Positions 25,352 to 33,010 of a stretch of 53,247 nt of DNA are shown here, in pieces. Source of the stretch: an uncultured Nitrospira sp. (lineage in GTDB: Bacteria; Nitrospirota; Nitrospiria; Nitrospirales; Nitrospiraceae); the NCBI GenBank assembly GCA_902500715.1, contig CABVRO010000009.1, positions 1 to 53,247 of the forward strand. The letters run 5' to 3'. A program made the translations under genes and the position numbers. Positions within the stretch are counted from its first letter, which is position 1. Each line of letters opens with the position of its first letter. The notes under the pieces are model-generated. The model did not search any database and was not told the DNA's origin. It saw only the letters and a program-made list of their open reading frames with translations.

Positions 25352-26533
25352 CTATAGGGCTTGGACCTCTACGGATAAGACCCCAGGCAAATCCCGCACA
25401 ATCGCCGTCCAGCTGTCGCCGCCGTCGCGAGACGCGTAGACCTGCCCGCCGGTCGTCCCGAAATAGAGGCCGCAGGGCTCAAGTGAATCCACCGCCATCG
25501 CATCGCGAAGAATATTCACATAACAATCCTGCTGCGGCAGACCCTTCGTGAGTGCCTCCCATTCATGGCCGCCGGTCTTGCTCCGGTACACGCGGAGCTT
25601 CCCCTCCGGCGGATAATGTTCAGAATCGCTCTTGATCGGCACCACGTACACGGTGTTCGGTTCATGGGCATGCACCGCGATCGGAAACCCGAAGTCGCTC
25701 GGCAAATTGCCGCTGACCTCGTGCCACGAGTCGCCGGCATCGTCGCTGCGAAGCACGTCCCAGTGTTTTTGCATGAACAGCACGTTCGGACGTGACGGAT
25801 GCATGGCAATGCGATGCACACAGTGGCCGACTTCGGCATCCGGATCCGGCAGCTCATATTGCGACTGGAGACCGCGATTAATCGGTTTCCAGGTCTTGCC
25901 GCCATCGTCGGTGCGGAATGCGCCTGCCGCTGAGATGGCGATGTACATGCGATCGGGCCGGCTCTGATCCAACAGGATGGTGTGTAGGCACATCCCTCCG
26001 GCGCCGGGCTGCCAGAGATGGCCCTTCGCGCTACGCAAGCCCGGCAGCTCATTCCAGGTTTTTCCTCCATCCGACGATTTGAAGATCGCGGCGTCTTCCG
26101 CACCGGCATAGACCGTGTCCGGATCGGTCAGCGAGGGTTCTAGGTGCCAGATGCGCTTGAATTCCCACGGCTTCTGCGTGCCATCGTAATGCTGGTGGGT
26201 GGTCAACGGTTTGCCCGTTTCCGCCGACGCGTCATAGACGAACATGTTACTTGCGCCGTTGGGCATTCCGTCCGTCCCCATCAAATCTTCCGGTTTGGTT
26301 CCCGGCGGGTTCCAGGTCTTGCCTCCGTCATCCGAACGTTGAATCACCTGCCCAAACCAGCTGCTGGTCTGCGAGGCATACAACCGATCCGGATCGGCAG
26401 GCGACGCTTTCAGATGGTACATTTCCCAGCCGCCGAAGTGGGGCCCCTGCACATCCCACTGTTTCCGCGTGCCATCCGATGTGAGAATGAACGCACCCTT
26501 CTTCGTCCCGACAAGTACCCGTACCCGGCTCAT
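25352..26533 (-). CDS. BNR / sialidase-like beta-propeller protein
   Basis: A 393-residue cytoplasmic-looking protein (no signal peptide) with AAAGGAG before the ATG. It contains several Asp-box units of the S-x-D-x-G-x-T-W type: [68 protein letters not shown] and [13 protein letters not shown]. These mark a six- or seven-bladed propeller. The start [17 protein letters not shown] is typical of the widespread WD40/YVTN/BNR-like family, most of which lack sialidase active-site residues. Substrate unknown. Its downstream neighbour is the MoaD/ThiS-like gene. Confidence 0.9.
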   Translation of the reverse strand: MSRVRVLVGTKKGAFILTSDGTRKQWDVQGPHFGGWEMYHLKASPADPDRLYASQTSSWFGQVIQRSDDGGKTWNPPGTKPEDLMGTDGMPNGASNMFVYDASAETGKPLTTHQHYDGTQKPWEFKRIWHLEPSLTDPDTVYAGAEDAAIFKSSDGGKTWNELPGLRSAKGHLWQPGAGGMCLHTILLDQSRPDRMYIAISAAGAFRTDDGGKTWKPINRGLQSQYELPDPDAEVGHCVHRIAMHPSRPNVLFMQKHWDVLRSDDAGDSWHEVSGNLPSDFGFPIAVHAHEPNTVYVVPIKSDSEHYPPEGKLRVYRSKTGGHEWEALTKGLPQQDCYVNILRDAMAVDSLEPCGLYFGTTGGQVYASRDGGDSWTAIVRDLPGVLSVEVQAL

Positions 26534-26671
26534 ATTCGACTCCTTTCATAGGCGCGCATCTCTCGCGCCACACAAGAGCTTATGGCGTATAGCCAATAGT
26601 AGGAACTACCGCCATCTGCTTGTTCGAGCTATATGCTATGCGCCATAGGCCATTAGCTCTCAGCACCTTGT

Positions 26672-27031
26672 TCACGGCAATCCGGTGATCTCCCGCACAG
26701 GCCGCACTTCCACCGTCCCGATTCGCGCACCGGGAACTTTCGCAGCGATCGCAACGGCTTCATCACGATCCTTCGCCTCGATCAGAAAATAGCCCGCCAT
26801 CTGCTCCCGCGTTTCGATGAAGGGGCCATCGGTGACAATGGGCTTGCCTTCTCGAACCCGAACGATCGCCGCCGTGGCAGCCGGGTGAACCGGAGAGGCA
26901 TGCACGTACTCCCCCTTCGCATCCAATTGGTGGCAGAGCCCGATCGACTCCGTCAGTAGGCCCTTCTTTGTTTCGTCGCTCATCTTCTCGAATGCCGTTT
27001 CGTCGTGATGAACCAGCAGGATAAATTTCAT
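26672..27031 (-). CDS. YCII/DGPF-domain protein
   Basis: A 119-residue YCII-related protein with GTGGAGG before the ATG. Start MKFILLVHHDETAFEKMSDE, and the motif PIVTDGPFIETREQMAGYFLIEAKDRDEAVAIAAKVPGA, ending GTVEVRPVREITG. It is a paralogue of the next gene upstream (27083-27439), which shares LxGYLLIDV and the IEVRPI ending; the pair are typical tandem DGPF genes of ECF42 clusters. Function unknown. Confidence 0.93.
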   Translation of the reverse strand: MKFILLVHHDETAFEKMSDETKKGLLTESIGLCHQLDAKGEYVHASPVHPAATAAIVRVREGKPIVTDGPFIETREQMAGYFLIEAKDRDEAVAIAAKVPGARIGTVEVRPVREITGLP

Positions 27032-27082
27032 GCAGCGCCTCCACCAAGGCTCGTCGATCCGTTACCTCTGTCGACCGAACAG

Positions 27083-27439
27083 TCAGGCACAACCGCCCTC
27101 TTTAATCGGCCGCACTTCGATACTGCCGTACTGAGCGGCGGGAAACTTCGACGCGATCCGTACGGCGTCGTTGAGGTCCCGAACATCGATCAACAGATAC
27201 CCGCCCAACTGTTCCTTCGTTTCGGCGAAGGGCCCGTCGGTCGTCGAGACTTTCCCGGCCCGCACCCGCACCGTCGTGGCCGTCTCGACGGGGTGCAGCG
27301 GCGAAGCCCCGAGAAGTTGACCGTTTTTCTGCAGTTCGTCGCAATAGGCCATGGACTCGTCCGACAATGAGACGCGTTCAGCCTGCGGCATTGCGTGGAG
27401 CGTCTTCTCTTCAACATAGACCAGGCAGAGATATTTCAT
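27083..27439 (-). CDS. YCII/DGPF-domain protein
   Basis: A 118-residue YCII-related protein with GGGAG before the ATG. Start MKYLCLVYVEEKTLHAMPQ; motif KVSTTDGPFAETKEQLGGYLLIDVRDLNDAVRIASKFPAA; end GSIEVRPIKEGGCA. It follows the VOC gene (27474-27887) by 34 bp and precedes its paralogue by 51 bp, so these three are probably one transcript starting at the ECF-type promoter near 27944. In this family the DGPF loop is conserved but its role is not known. Confidence 0.93.
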   Translation of the reverse strand: MKYLCLVYVEEKTLHAMPQAERVSLSDESMAYCDELQKNGQLLGASPLHPVETATTVRVRAGKVSTTDGPFAETKEQLGGYLLIDVRDLNDAVRIASKFPAAQYGSIEVRPIKEGGCA

Positions 27440-27473
27440 GACAACTCCCTTCTCTATTCCTTCTGCAGCATTC

Positions 27474-27887
27474 TCACTTGGCGCGTTCGTTCATCTCCCA
27501 TAGGGCAAAGGTATTGCCCTCGGTGTCCTGACAGATGGCGAAATAGCCCATGCCGGGCACCGCCGTCTTGGGAGTACAAATCGTTCCGCCGAGTTTATCG
27601 ACCTTCTTCATCGCAACAGTCACCGAGGGCACGCCGACATAGTTGGTGATGGATTGTTGCGGATGCATGCGTGGCATCAGTCCGCCGTCGGGGGTCGCAT
27701 CTTTGCCACCGGTATCGATGTGCCAATAGTCGTCGATAGCGGCCGGGATTTTCGCGAAGCTCCAGCCGAACAACGAGCCATAAAATTTCTTCGCCCGGTC
27801 GAGATCGTCGGCGGGCACCTCAAACCAGACGATACTGGCCGCCGCCTGCGGCTTCTTCACCGCCCGCTTCTTCGCCCTTGTTGCCAT
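27474..27887 (-). CDS. VOC-fold glyoxalase-like protein
   Basis: A 137-residue VOC protein. Of two adjacent ATGs the one at 27887 has the better spacing from AGGAGG. A basic start (MATRAKKRAVKKPQ) precedes the fold: IVWFEVPADDLDRAKKFYGSLFGWSF, DDYWHIDT, DGGLMPRM, NYVGVPSVTVAMKKVDKLGGTICTPKTAVPGMGYFAICQDTEGNTFALWE. This is the glyoxalase/bleomycin-resistance pattern with E in the last strand. It is the first gene after the candidate ECF-type promoter at 27911-27953 and heads the VOC-YCII-YCII run. Confidence 0.92.
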   Translation of the reverse strand: MATRAKKRAVKKPQAAASIVWFEVPADDLDRAKKFYGSLFGWSFAKIPAAIDDYWHIDTGGKDATPDGGLMPRMHPQQSITNYVGVPSVTVAMKKVDKLGGTICTPKTAVPGMGYFAICQDTEGNTFALWEMNERAK

Positions 27888-27910
27888 CATGTCCTCCTTC
27901 TGTTCGCCAT

Positions 27911-27953
27911 CCCGTCACACAAGATAGTCGTCGGAAACGGACAAAATCGACAT
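27911..27953 (-). promoter_or_regulatory. Candidate ECF sigma promoter of the VOC/YCII operon (repeat copy A)
   Basis: On the minus strand this reads ATGTCGATTT, about 12 bases, then GACGACTATCTT, just upstream of the VOC gene. TGTCGA is the -35 element reported for ECF42 sigma factors (from memory of the published Streptomyces work), and CGAC/CGTC type sequences form its -10. The same 43-bp block recurs at 28004-28046. The ECF42-like sigma gene is 2.3 kb upstream. Confidence 0.5.
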
Positions 27954-28003
27954 CGAATTCTTACCTGCCGCAACCATCCCGACTTCGATTCAGGATTAAC
28001 AAG

Positions 28004-28046
28004 CCCGTGACATAAGATAGTCGTCAGAAAGGACCGAAATCGACAT
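28004..28046 (-). promoter_or_regulatory. Second copy of the ECF-type promoter block (repeat copy B)
   Basis: A 43-bp direct repeat of 27911-27953 with about seven differences. The two blocks that stay identical are AAATCGACAT and AAGATAGTCGTC (plus strand), exactly the presumed -35 and -10 parts. It points the same way as copy A and lies 93 bp upstream of it. It may be a tandem promoter or the relic of a displaced gene start. Confidence 0.45.
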
Positions 28047-28261
28047 GGGCCCGGGAGGAGGTTAGTGGTGGTGTATCGGATCGAGACAGGCGACTAAAGC
28101 GTCAGTATTTCAGCAGATTGTGCCGTGTAAAAAGTTGTGGGAAGGGAGTAAGATTCGGCGCGGAGCGAGCTCTGAATAGATGAGTAAGCTCGATGAACGG
28201 AGCAGTTGGATGATGACCTCTGGGCAATTCACCACTTTGCAGCTTGGCAATGTGAGGGTTC

Positions 28262-29125
28262 ATGAAAACAGGTAAAGGGCCTGAATTCGTACGTTTTCTT
28301 CTCCCCATCCTTTCGATTTTGCGAGAATCCGGTGCCACCGGCACACCTGGAGAGATTGTTGATCGTTCAATTGAACTCGCCGGCATTTCCGAGGAAGAGC
28401 AACAAGCAGTGAACAAGAACGGCCAATCACGAATCCGCAACCAGGTACACTGGGCACGACAATACTTAGTATGGGCCGGATATCTTGACTCATCGAGAAG
28501 AGGAATTTGGAGCCTTACGGAACTTGGGAGAACTATTGCCCTGCCGTCGCTTGATCCCCTGCACGTCTTCAAAACCGTTCAAAAGAACAGAGCCAGAGCT
28601 GACGGGAAAACAACAAGCACCAAAGAGCTTCCTGACCAGCCCGCACCGGAAGAAGAGGAACGTGTGCCACATCGTGTTCGCATCCTTGAGATTATCCGCT
28701 CTCTCCCACCCGATGGATTTGAAAGACTCAGTCAGAGACTTCTTAGGGAATCCGGCTTTCAGCACGTCTCTGTCACTGGTCGGGCCGGTGATGGCGGGAT
28801 TGATGGGATCGGGACACTTTAAGTAAACCCCTTCGTAAGCTTCAGTGTCCTATTTCAATGTAAACGATATAAAGGTGCGGTGACACCCTCACAAGTTCGT
28901 GACTTCAGAGGAGCGATGATGGGCCGAGCGGACAAGGGTATAATCATCACGACCGGAACATTTACGCTTGAGGCCAAGAAGGAAGCGAGACGGGATGGTG
29001 TACCACCGATTGAGCTTGTGGACGGTGATACACTCCTTGAGATGTTTGAGAAGCTTGAATTGGGAGTTGTGCCGAAACAAACTTTCGATATAGACGAAAG
29101 ATTTTTCGACGAGTTTCAGAAGTAG
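28262..29125 (+). pseudogene. mrr: Mrr-type restriction endonuclease gene interrupted by an in-frame stop
   Basis: The frame from ATG 28262 (GAGG 5 bp upstream) encodes an Mrr N-terminal winged helix (FVRFLLPILSILRESGATGTPGEIVDRSIELAG ... NQVHWARQYLVWAGYLDSSRRGIWSLTELGR) and the start of the Mrr nuclease domain (FERLSQRLLRESGFQHVSVTGRAGDGGIDG). A TAA at 28820-28822 stops it at residue 186. The same frame then continues without shift, VNPFVSFSVLFQCKRYKG, then SQVRDFRGAMMGRADKGIIITTGTFT, to a TAG at 29125. The stop falls between the catalytic Asp (D181) and the QxK pair (Q199, K201), so the truncated product would be inactive. A CAA to TAA change is the simplest explanation. Mrr enzymes cleave modified DNA. 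Confidence 0.85.
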
Positions 29126-29208
29126 GGACCCAGCCGTACCGAACAATCATCCCAGAGAATACTCTTGTCTGACCGGAACGGCTTCTCACTGCTCCGCCTC
29201 TCTCAATC

Positions 29209-29373
29209 TCACTCCAAAAATATCCGCTCCGGTTCCTGCTGCGTGAGACTCAAAGCCTTCTCGTACGAGGCACAGGCTTCTGCGGTTCGCCCCAGTCGCC
29301 GGCAGAAGTCGGCACGGACTGCATGCGCCAGGTGATAGTTCACGAGTTCGCGGCGGGAGAGAATGGCATCGAC
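29209..29373 (-). pseudogene. Partial copy of the ECF42-like sigma factor gene (C-terminal end)
   Basis: This stretch matches the 3' end of the sigma gene at 30206-31459 with about 16 differences over 150 aligned bases by eye. It encodes VDAILSRRELVNYHLAHAVR and SYEKALSLTQQEPERIFLE, against VDAILSRGELVNYHLAHAAR and SYEKALSLTQQEPERRFLA in the intact gene. It has no upstream sigma domains and its frame extends into unrelated sequence, so it is a fragment. It lies just before the toxin-antitoxin promoter, so the toxin-antitoxin pair is flanked by two copies of the sigma 3' end. Confidence 0.8.
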
Positions 29374-29434
29374 AGCTCCACCGACGAACCGCCACACATC
29401 GCCACTGCGCCAATATCCATTCAGCTCAAGAGGT

Positions 29435-29462
29435 TTGAATCCATGCACGCCTGAGGTATACT
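29435..29462 (+). promoter_or_regulatory. Sigma-70-like promoter of the toxin-antitoxin pair
   Basis: TTGAAT at 29435-29440 and TATACT at 29457-29462, spaced by 16 bp. The expected transcription start falls at about the antitoxin ATG (29468), so the mRNA may be nearly leaderless; a GAGG at 29453-29456 is the alternative ribosome binding site if transcription starts further upstream. Confidence 0.4.
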
Positions 29463-29467
29463 GAGTC

Positions 29468-29686
29468 ATGCCTTTCAACCTCCCCCTCAAAGAGATGACG
29501 CTCCACGAGAAGCTCGCCGCCATGGAGTCACTGTGGGAAGATCTCGCTCGTACGCCAGAAACCATCGAGTCTCCTGCCTGGCACAAAGACATCCTTGATG
29601 AGCGTCAAAAGCGGCTCGCCACGGGACAGTCTCAGTTCAACGATTGGGAAAAAGCGAAAGCCGACATCCGTAGCATGCTGCCGTGA
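29468..29686 (+). CDS. Antitoxin, addiction-module component family
   Basis: A 72-residue antitoxin. The pattern MTLHEKLAAMESLWEDLARTPETIESPAWHKDILDERQKRLATGQSQFNDWEKAKADIRSML is that of the putative addiction module component family (TIGR02574), usually paired with a RelE/ParE-fold toxin. The stop codon overlaps the toxin's GTG by four bases, so translation is coupled. The N-terminus is short and no DNA-binding domain is obvious, as usual for the family. It lies in the patch that interrupts the ECF42 cluster. Confidence 0.88.
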   Translation: MPFNLPLKEMTLHEKLAAMESLWEDLARTPETIESPAWHKDILDERQKRLATGQSQFNDWEKAKADIRSMLP

Positions 29687-29982
29687 GGATCGAGATCCTC
29701 GATGAAGCCCGTGAGGACTTGATAGAAGGCTTCCGTTTTTACGAAACGCGAGAACCTGGTCTCGGATCGTATTTCATCGACTGCCTCTTTTCCGATATTG
29801 ACTCACTCCTCCTCTTTGCCGGTATTCATCCGGTTGTGTGCGGCTACCATCGGTCCCTTTCCAAACGCTTTCCCTGCGCCGTCTATTACAGCATTGAAGG
29901 AGACTTGGTTCGCGTGTTCGCCATATTGGACTGCAGAAAAAATCCACTGTGGATCAGGAAACGATTGATCGGGAGCGACTAA
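29683..29982 (+). CDS. RelE/ParE-family toxin
   Basis: A 99-residue toxin with a GTG start overlapping the antitoxin stop. RIEILDEAREDLIEGFRFYETREPGLGSYFIDCLFSDIDSL follows the ParE N-terminal helices, and VCGYHRSLSKRFPCAVYYSIEGDLVRVFAILDCRKNPLWIRKRL is the beta-sheet core of the family (RFPYxVxYxIxxxxVxVxAVLHxRRxP). It probably inhibits gyrase or cleaves mRNA; the subfamily cannot be decided by eye. Residue 44 and 76 regions contain cysteines not typical of ParE, which makes loss of function possible but not shown. Confidence 0.88.
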   Translation: MRIEILDEAREDLIEGFRFYETREPGLGSYFIDCLFSDIDSLLLFAGIHPVVCGYHRSLSKRFPCAVYYSIEGDLVRVFAILDCRKNPLWIRKRLIGSD

Positions 29983-30005
29983 CCACCTCGTGGAGGCATG
30001 GCACC

Positions 30006-30201
30006 TTAACCCGCATTATTCATGAGCACTTCTGCTGCAATCGCCGATTCACTGCTACGACGGGCCTTCGGCCGGCGGGCTCGCCCCTCGGACCCTCAAC
30101 GTACTGCACGAGTACGCGTCGGGTCCTCCCGGCTCCGCGCGCCGGTCTCGCCACGTGACTCGACAATTTCGCGACGAACCGTCATGAATAATGCGGGTTA
30201 A
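30006..30201. mobile_element. 196-bp MITE-like element with perfect 20-bp terminal inverted repeats
   Basis: TTAACCCGCATTATTCATGA at 30006-30025 is the exact reverse complement of 30182-30201. Between them is about 155 bp of GC-rich sequence with further imperfect symmetry and no open frame of note. The outermost TTAA is itself a palindrome, so the element may be a 16-bp inverted repeat (CCCGCATTATTCATGA) flanked by a TTAA target duplication. It encodes no transposase, so it would depend on a full-length element elsewhere. It ends 4 bp from the stop codon of the sigma gene and begins 23 bp after the toxin gene. Confidence 0.75.
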
Positions 30202-30205
30202 GACC

Positions 30206-31459
30206 TCACTCGCCCACCTCCCTCAACCTCTTTGCCAGAAACCTCCGCTCCGGTTCCTGCTGGGTGAGGCTCAACGCCTTCTCATAAGAGGCGCGGGCTT
30301 CTGCGGTTCGGCCCAGTCGCCGGCAGAGGTCGGCGCGGGCAGCATGCGCCAGGTGATAGTTCACGAGTTCCCCGCGGGAGAGTATCGCATCGACCAGGGA
30401 CAGCCCCGCCGCCGGGCCGTCGCGCATGGCCACAGCCACCGCCCGGTTCAACTCTATCACGGCTGACGACTCCGCCTGCACCAACAAATCGTAAAGACCG
30501 ACGATCTGTGCCCAGTCCGTCGATGCAGCATCGGGCGCCTCGGCGTGCACGGCCGCAATCGCCGCCTGGATGACGTAGGGACCGACCTGGCGCGACGCAA
30601 GCGCCCGTTCCACCAAGGCTGTTCCTTCGACCATCTGCGCCCGGTTCCACAACGAGCGATCCTGCTGCTCCAGGAGTATCAGATCGCCGGACGGCGAAGT
30701 GCGCGCGGCGCGCCGCGAGTCGTGGAGCAGCATCACCGCCAGCAGTCCAAGGGCTTCAGGCTCCGGCAGCAACCCGATCAGCAGTCGCCCCAAACGAATC
30801 GCTTCCCCGGACAGATCATGCCGCGTGAGTGAGTCCCCGGACGAAGCGCTGTACCCTTCATTAAAAACAAGGTACACGACCCGCAACACCGCATCCAGCC
30901 GGTCAGACAAGTCGGCCGCCGACGGCACCTCATAGGGAATGCGGGCGTCACGGATCTTCCCTTTGGCCCGCACGATGCGTTGCGCGATGGTGGCCGGCTT
31001 GCTGAGAAAGGCGCGCGCGATCTCATCGGTGGTGAGGCCGCAGACTTCGCGCAACGTCATCGCAACCTGCGTCTCGGGAGACAGGGCCGGATGGCAACAG
31101 GTGAAGATCAATCGCAGCCGGTCGTCCTCGACCGCCTCATCGCTCCACTCCTCGGGATCGTTGGTGCTGAGTTCCAGGTGTCTGGCAAGTTCCGTCAATG
31201 AGGCGTCGAACCGGGCGCGCCGACGCATGCCATCGATGGCCTTGAAGCGGCCGGTCGAGACGAGCCAGGCCCTCGGATTAGCCGGCACTCCCTCCCGCCC
31301 CCATTGCTCCACCGCCACGGCAAAGGCATCGTGCAAGGCCTCTTCCGCCGTATCGAAGTCCCCGAGCAGACGAATTAAGGTGGCGAGCACCTGGCGGCTG
31401 TCCGAGCGATACACCGACTCCACCAACTCGCGCACCTGCCTGGATTGCTCCTCACTCAC
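30206..31459 (-). CDS. ECF-type sigma factor with C-terminal TPR-like domain (ECF42-like)
   Basis: A 417-residue sigma factor starting at GTG 31459, with GAGAGG about 10 bp upstream. Sigma region 2 covers residues about 10-80 (LIRLLGDFDTAEEALHDAFAVAVEQWGREGVPANPRAWLVSTGRFKAID) and region 4 about 110-165 (TQVAMTLREVCGLTTDEIARAFLSKPATIAQRIVRAKGKIR). A long extension follows (VLRVVYLVFNEGYSASSG, DUF6596 type) and ends in a TPR-like part (LCRRLGRTAEARASYEKALSLTQQEPERRFL). This is the ECF42 architecture, where the C-terminal domain replaces an anti-sigma factor and YCII/DGPF genes are neighbours; three YCII genes lie downstream. No anti-sigma gene is present. Confidence 0.94.
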   Translation of the reverse strand: MSEEQSRQVRELVESVYRSDSRQVLATLIRLLGDFDTAEEALHDAFAVAVEQWGREGVPANPRAWLVSTGRFKAIDGMRRRARFDASLTELARHLELSTNDPEEWSDEAVEDDRLRLIFTCCHPALSPETQVAMTLREVCGLTTDEIARAFLSKPATIAQRIVRAKGKIRDARIPYEVPSAADLSDRLDAVLRVVYLVFNEGYSASSGDSLTRHDLSGEAIRLGRLLIGLLPEPEALGLLAVMLLHDSRRAARTSPSGDLILLEQQDRSLWNRAQMVEGTALVERALASRQVGPYVIQAAIAAVHAEAPDAASTDWAQIVGLYDLLVQAESSAVIELNRAVAVAMRDGPAAGLSLVDAILSRGELVNYHLAHAARADLCRRLGRTAEARASYEKALSLTQQEPERRFLAKRLREVGE

Positions 31460-31519
31460 GGTCCGAGTGCCTCTCAGCCAAGCAAACTTAAGCAGCCTTT
31501 CGCGTCGACTCGCTCATCT

Positions 31520-31843
31520 TCACGTCCGGCCCAACTGCGCCTTGGCAGACGGACTCATCATCTCCGGCTTCCAGGCGGGCTCCCACACGAGATCCACTTC
31601 CACTGAACGCGCCTCCGGCAACTCGCGCAGAATCGCCGCATGCACCATCTCCATCAACAACTCTTCCATCGGGCAGGCGGGCGTCGTCATCGTCATGGCC
31701 ACATGAACCTGACCGTCCCGCACCTCGCTGCCGTACACCAATCCAAGATCCACGATATTGATCCCTAGCTCGGGATCGACCACCTGCCGCAGGGCGTCGA
31801 GCACTCGTGGATCGGACGCCGCACCGTGATGCTCCGTCGTCAT
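31520..31843 (-). CDS. MIP18/PaaD-family (DUF59) Fe-S assembly-type protein
   Basis: A 107-residue protein with AGGAG before its ATG. DPRVLDALRQVVDPELGINIVDLGLVYGSEVRDGQVHVAMTMTTPACPMEELLMEMVHAAI is the DUF59 signature with the conserved DPE, the VDLGLVY strand and a single functional Cys in TPACPM. Relatives (SufT, PaaD, eukaryotic MIP18) help mature Fe-S proteins. It is the last gene of a minus-strand group with hemerythrin and an NnrS-like protein, which suggests repair of Fe-S or iron centres under nitrosative stress. Confidence 0.9.
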   Translation of the reverse strand: MTTEHHGAASDPRVLDALRQVVDPELGINIVDLGLVYGSEVRDGQVHVAMTMTTPACPMEELLMEMVHAAILRELPEARSVEVDLVWEPAWKPEMMSPSAKAQLGRT

Positions 31844-31891
31844 TCAACTGCTCCTTTCACCGGCGAAGCCGCCGTCTGCATGTTGCCCACA

Positions 31892-32992
31892 TCACGACAC
31901 CCGGGCTTGCACTGCCCCCGCTCGCTCCGGCGGGCTCCGGAGCGCCGACACCGTGTTGACGAGAAACAGGAGCAGCGTCACAGCGTTAAACAGGCCGCCG
32001 ACCTGACGACCGGCACTCCACCCTGCCGCATCACCGATGAGACGCACGACCAGAGTGACTTGCAACAGGACTACATGTGCATAGAACAGCGGCCGATAGG
32101 TCATTCGTGCGCCGAGCACCGCCGGAAAGATGATCGGCGCATGGGCGAAGATCATCGCAAACACGAACCCGAGAAAAAAGGCATGCAGGGTCGCGTCATA
32201 CTGCGGACCGACGGGAACACCGCCGAACCACATGGCGAACAGCCCGCTGATGCCGAGCCAGACATACCCGCTGAGGAGACAGATCGCGATGAATCGCGTC
32301 AGCCCTATTTGCTTGACGGTCCGCCTGGCGATGTCATGGCGTCCCAACCATGCCGCAAGACCGGCGAGCCCCACTCCAAACAAGCGAACGCCCCCGTCAA
32401 ACGACCAGCCGAGGAGCAACAGCCCCGTGAGCAGGATCCCGAGCAGCAACAGAAACGTCGCCTGCGCGGCTCCGGTTACTTGCTGCAACCGGGCCAGTTC
32501 CAGGCGCTCACCGGCAATGGTCACCACGAGAAACGCCGCCCACCAGAACACGACCAGAAAGACGGGCCACCCGAGACACCAGAGCAGATTGCCCAACGCC
32601 CAGACAATCGCCCCGCCACCCATCGTGAACGTGTACAGCGCCGGATGCCGGCGAATGATCGCCGCAAAGATCGCCACCAGCCCGAGGCTGCCGGCAAGGA
32701 TCGACCATTGCGCCGCAAGAAGCGGAACCCCGACAATCAATCCTACCCCGCCGAGTCCGGTCAGCAGCGGCGCGGCATAGGCCCAGGGCCGGCCCAGAGC
32801 CACCGCACGCTCCAAGCTGATCAGCGTACCCAGAAAGCCGGACACCATGAGCGGCCCATGCAAGGAGGAAAATCCAGGTCGCGGGAGCAGCACATCCCAC
32901 CCGAGCCGCGCAAGCCCCGCCCAGAGTCCTGTGAGCAACGCGAGCATCCCCAAGGCCAGGAGCGGAAGACGGTGAGGATGTCGGACAACCAT
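31892..32992 (-). CDS. Multi-span NnrS-like membrane protein
   Basis: A 366-residue integral membrane protein with about ten to twelve hydrophobic helices and hardly any loops. Notable conserved-looking parts: FSSLHGPLMVSGFLGTLISLERAVALG near residue 45 and YDATLHAFFLGFVFAMIFAHAPIIFPAVLG near residue 275; several His in membrane segments could bind haem or copper, as proposed for NnrS. NnrS proteins protect against nitric oxide and are often encoded with hemerythrin and DUF59 genes, as here. The assignment rests on topology, His pattern and context rather than a clear motif match. Ends 48 bp before the MIP18 gene. Confidence 0.65.
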   Translation of the reverse strand: MVVRHPHRLPLLALGMLALLTGLWAGLARLGWDVLLPRPGFSSLHGPLMVSGFLGTLISLERAVALGRPWAYAAPLLTGLGGVGLIVGVPLLAAQWSILAGSLGLVAIFAAIIRRHPALYTFTMGGGAIVWALGNLLWCLGWPVFLVVFWWAAFLVVTIAGERLELARLQQVTGAAQATFLLLLGILLTGLLLLGWSFDGGVRLFGVGLAGLAAWLGRHDIARRTVKQIGLTRFIAICLLSGYVWLGISGLFAMWFGGVPVGPQYDATLHAFFLGFVFAMIFAHAPIIFPAVLGARMTYRPLFYAHVVLLQVTLVVRLIGDAAGWSAGRQVGGLFNAVTLLLFLVNTVSALRSPPERAGAVQARVS

Positions 32993-33010
32993 AGACGCGT
33001 GAACTTTCTG

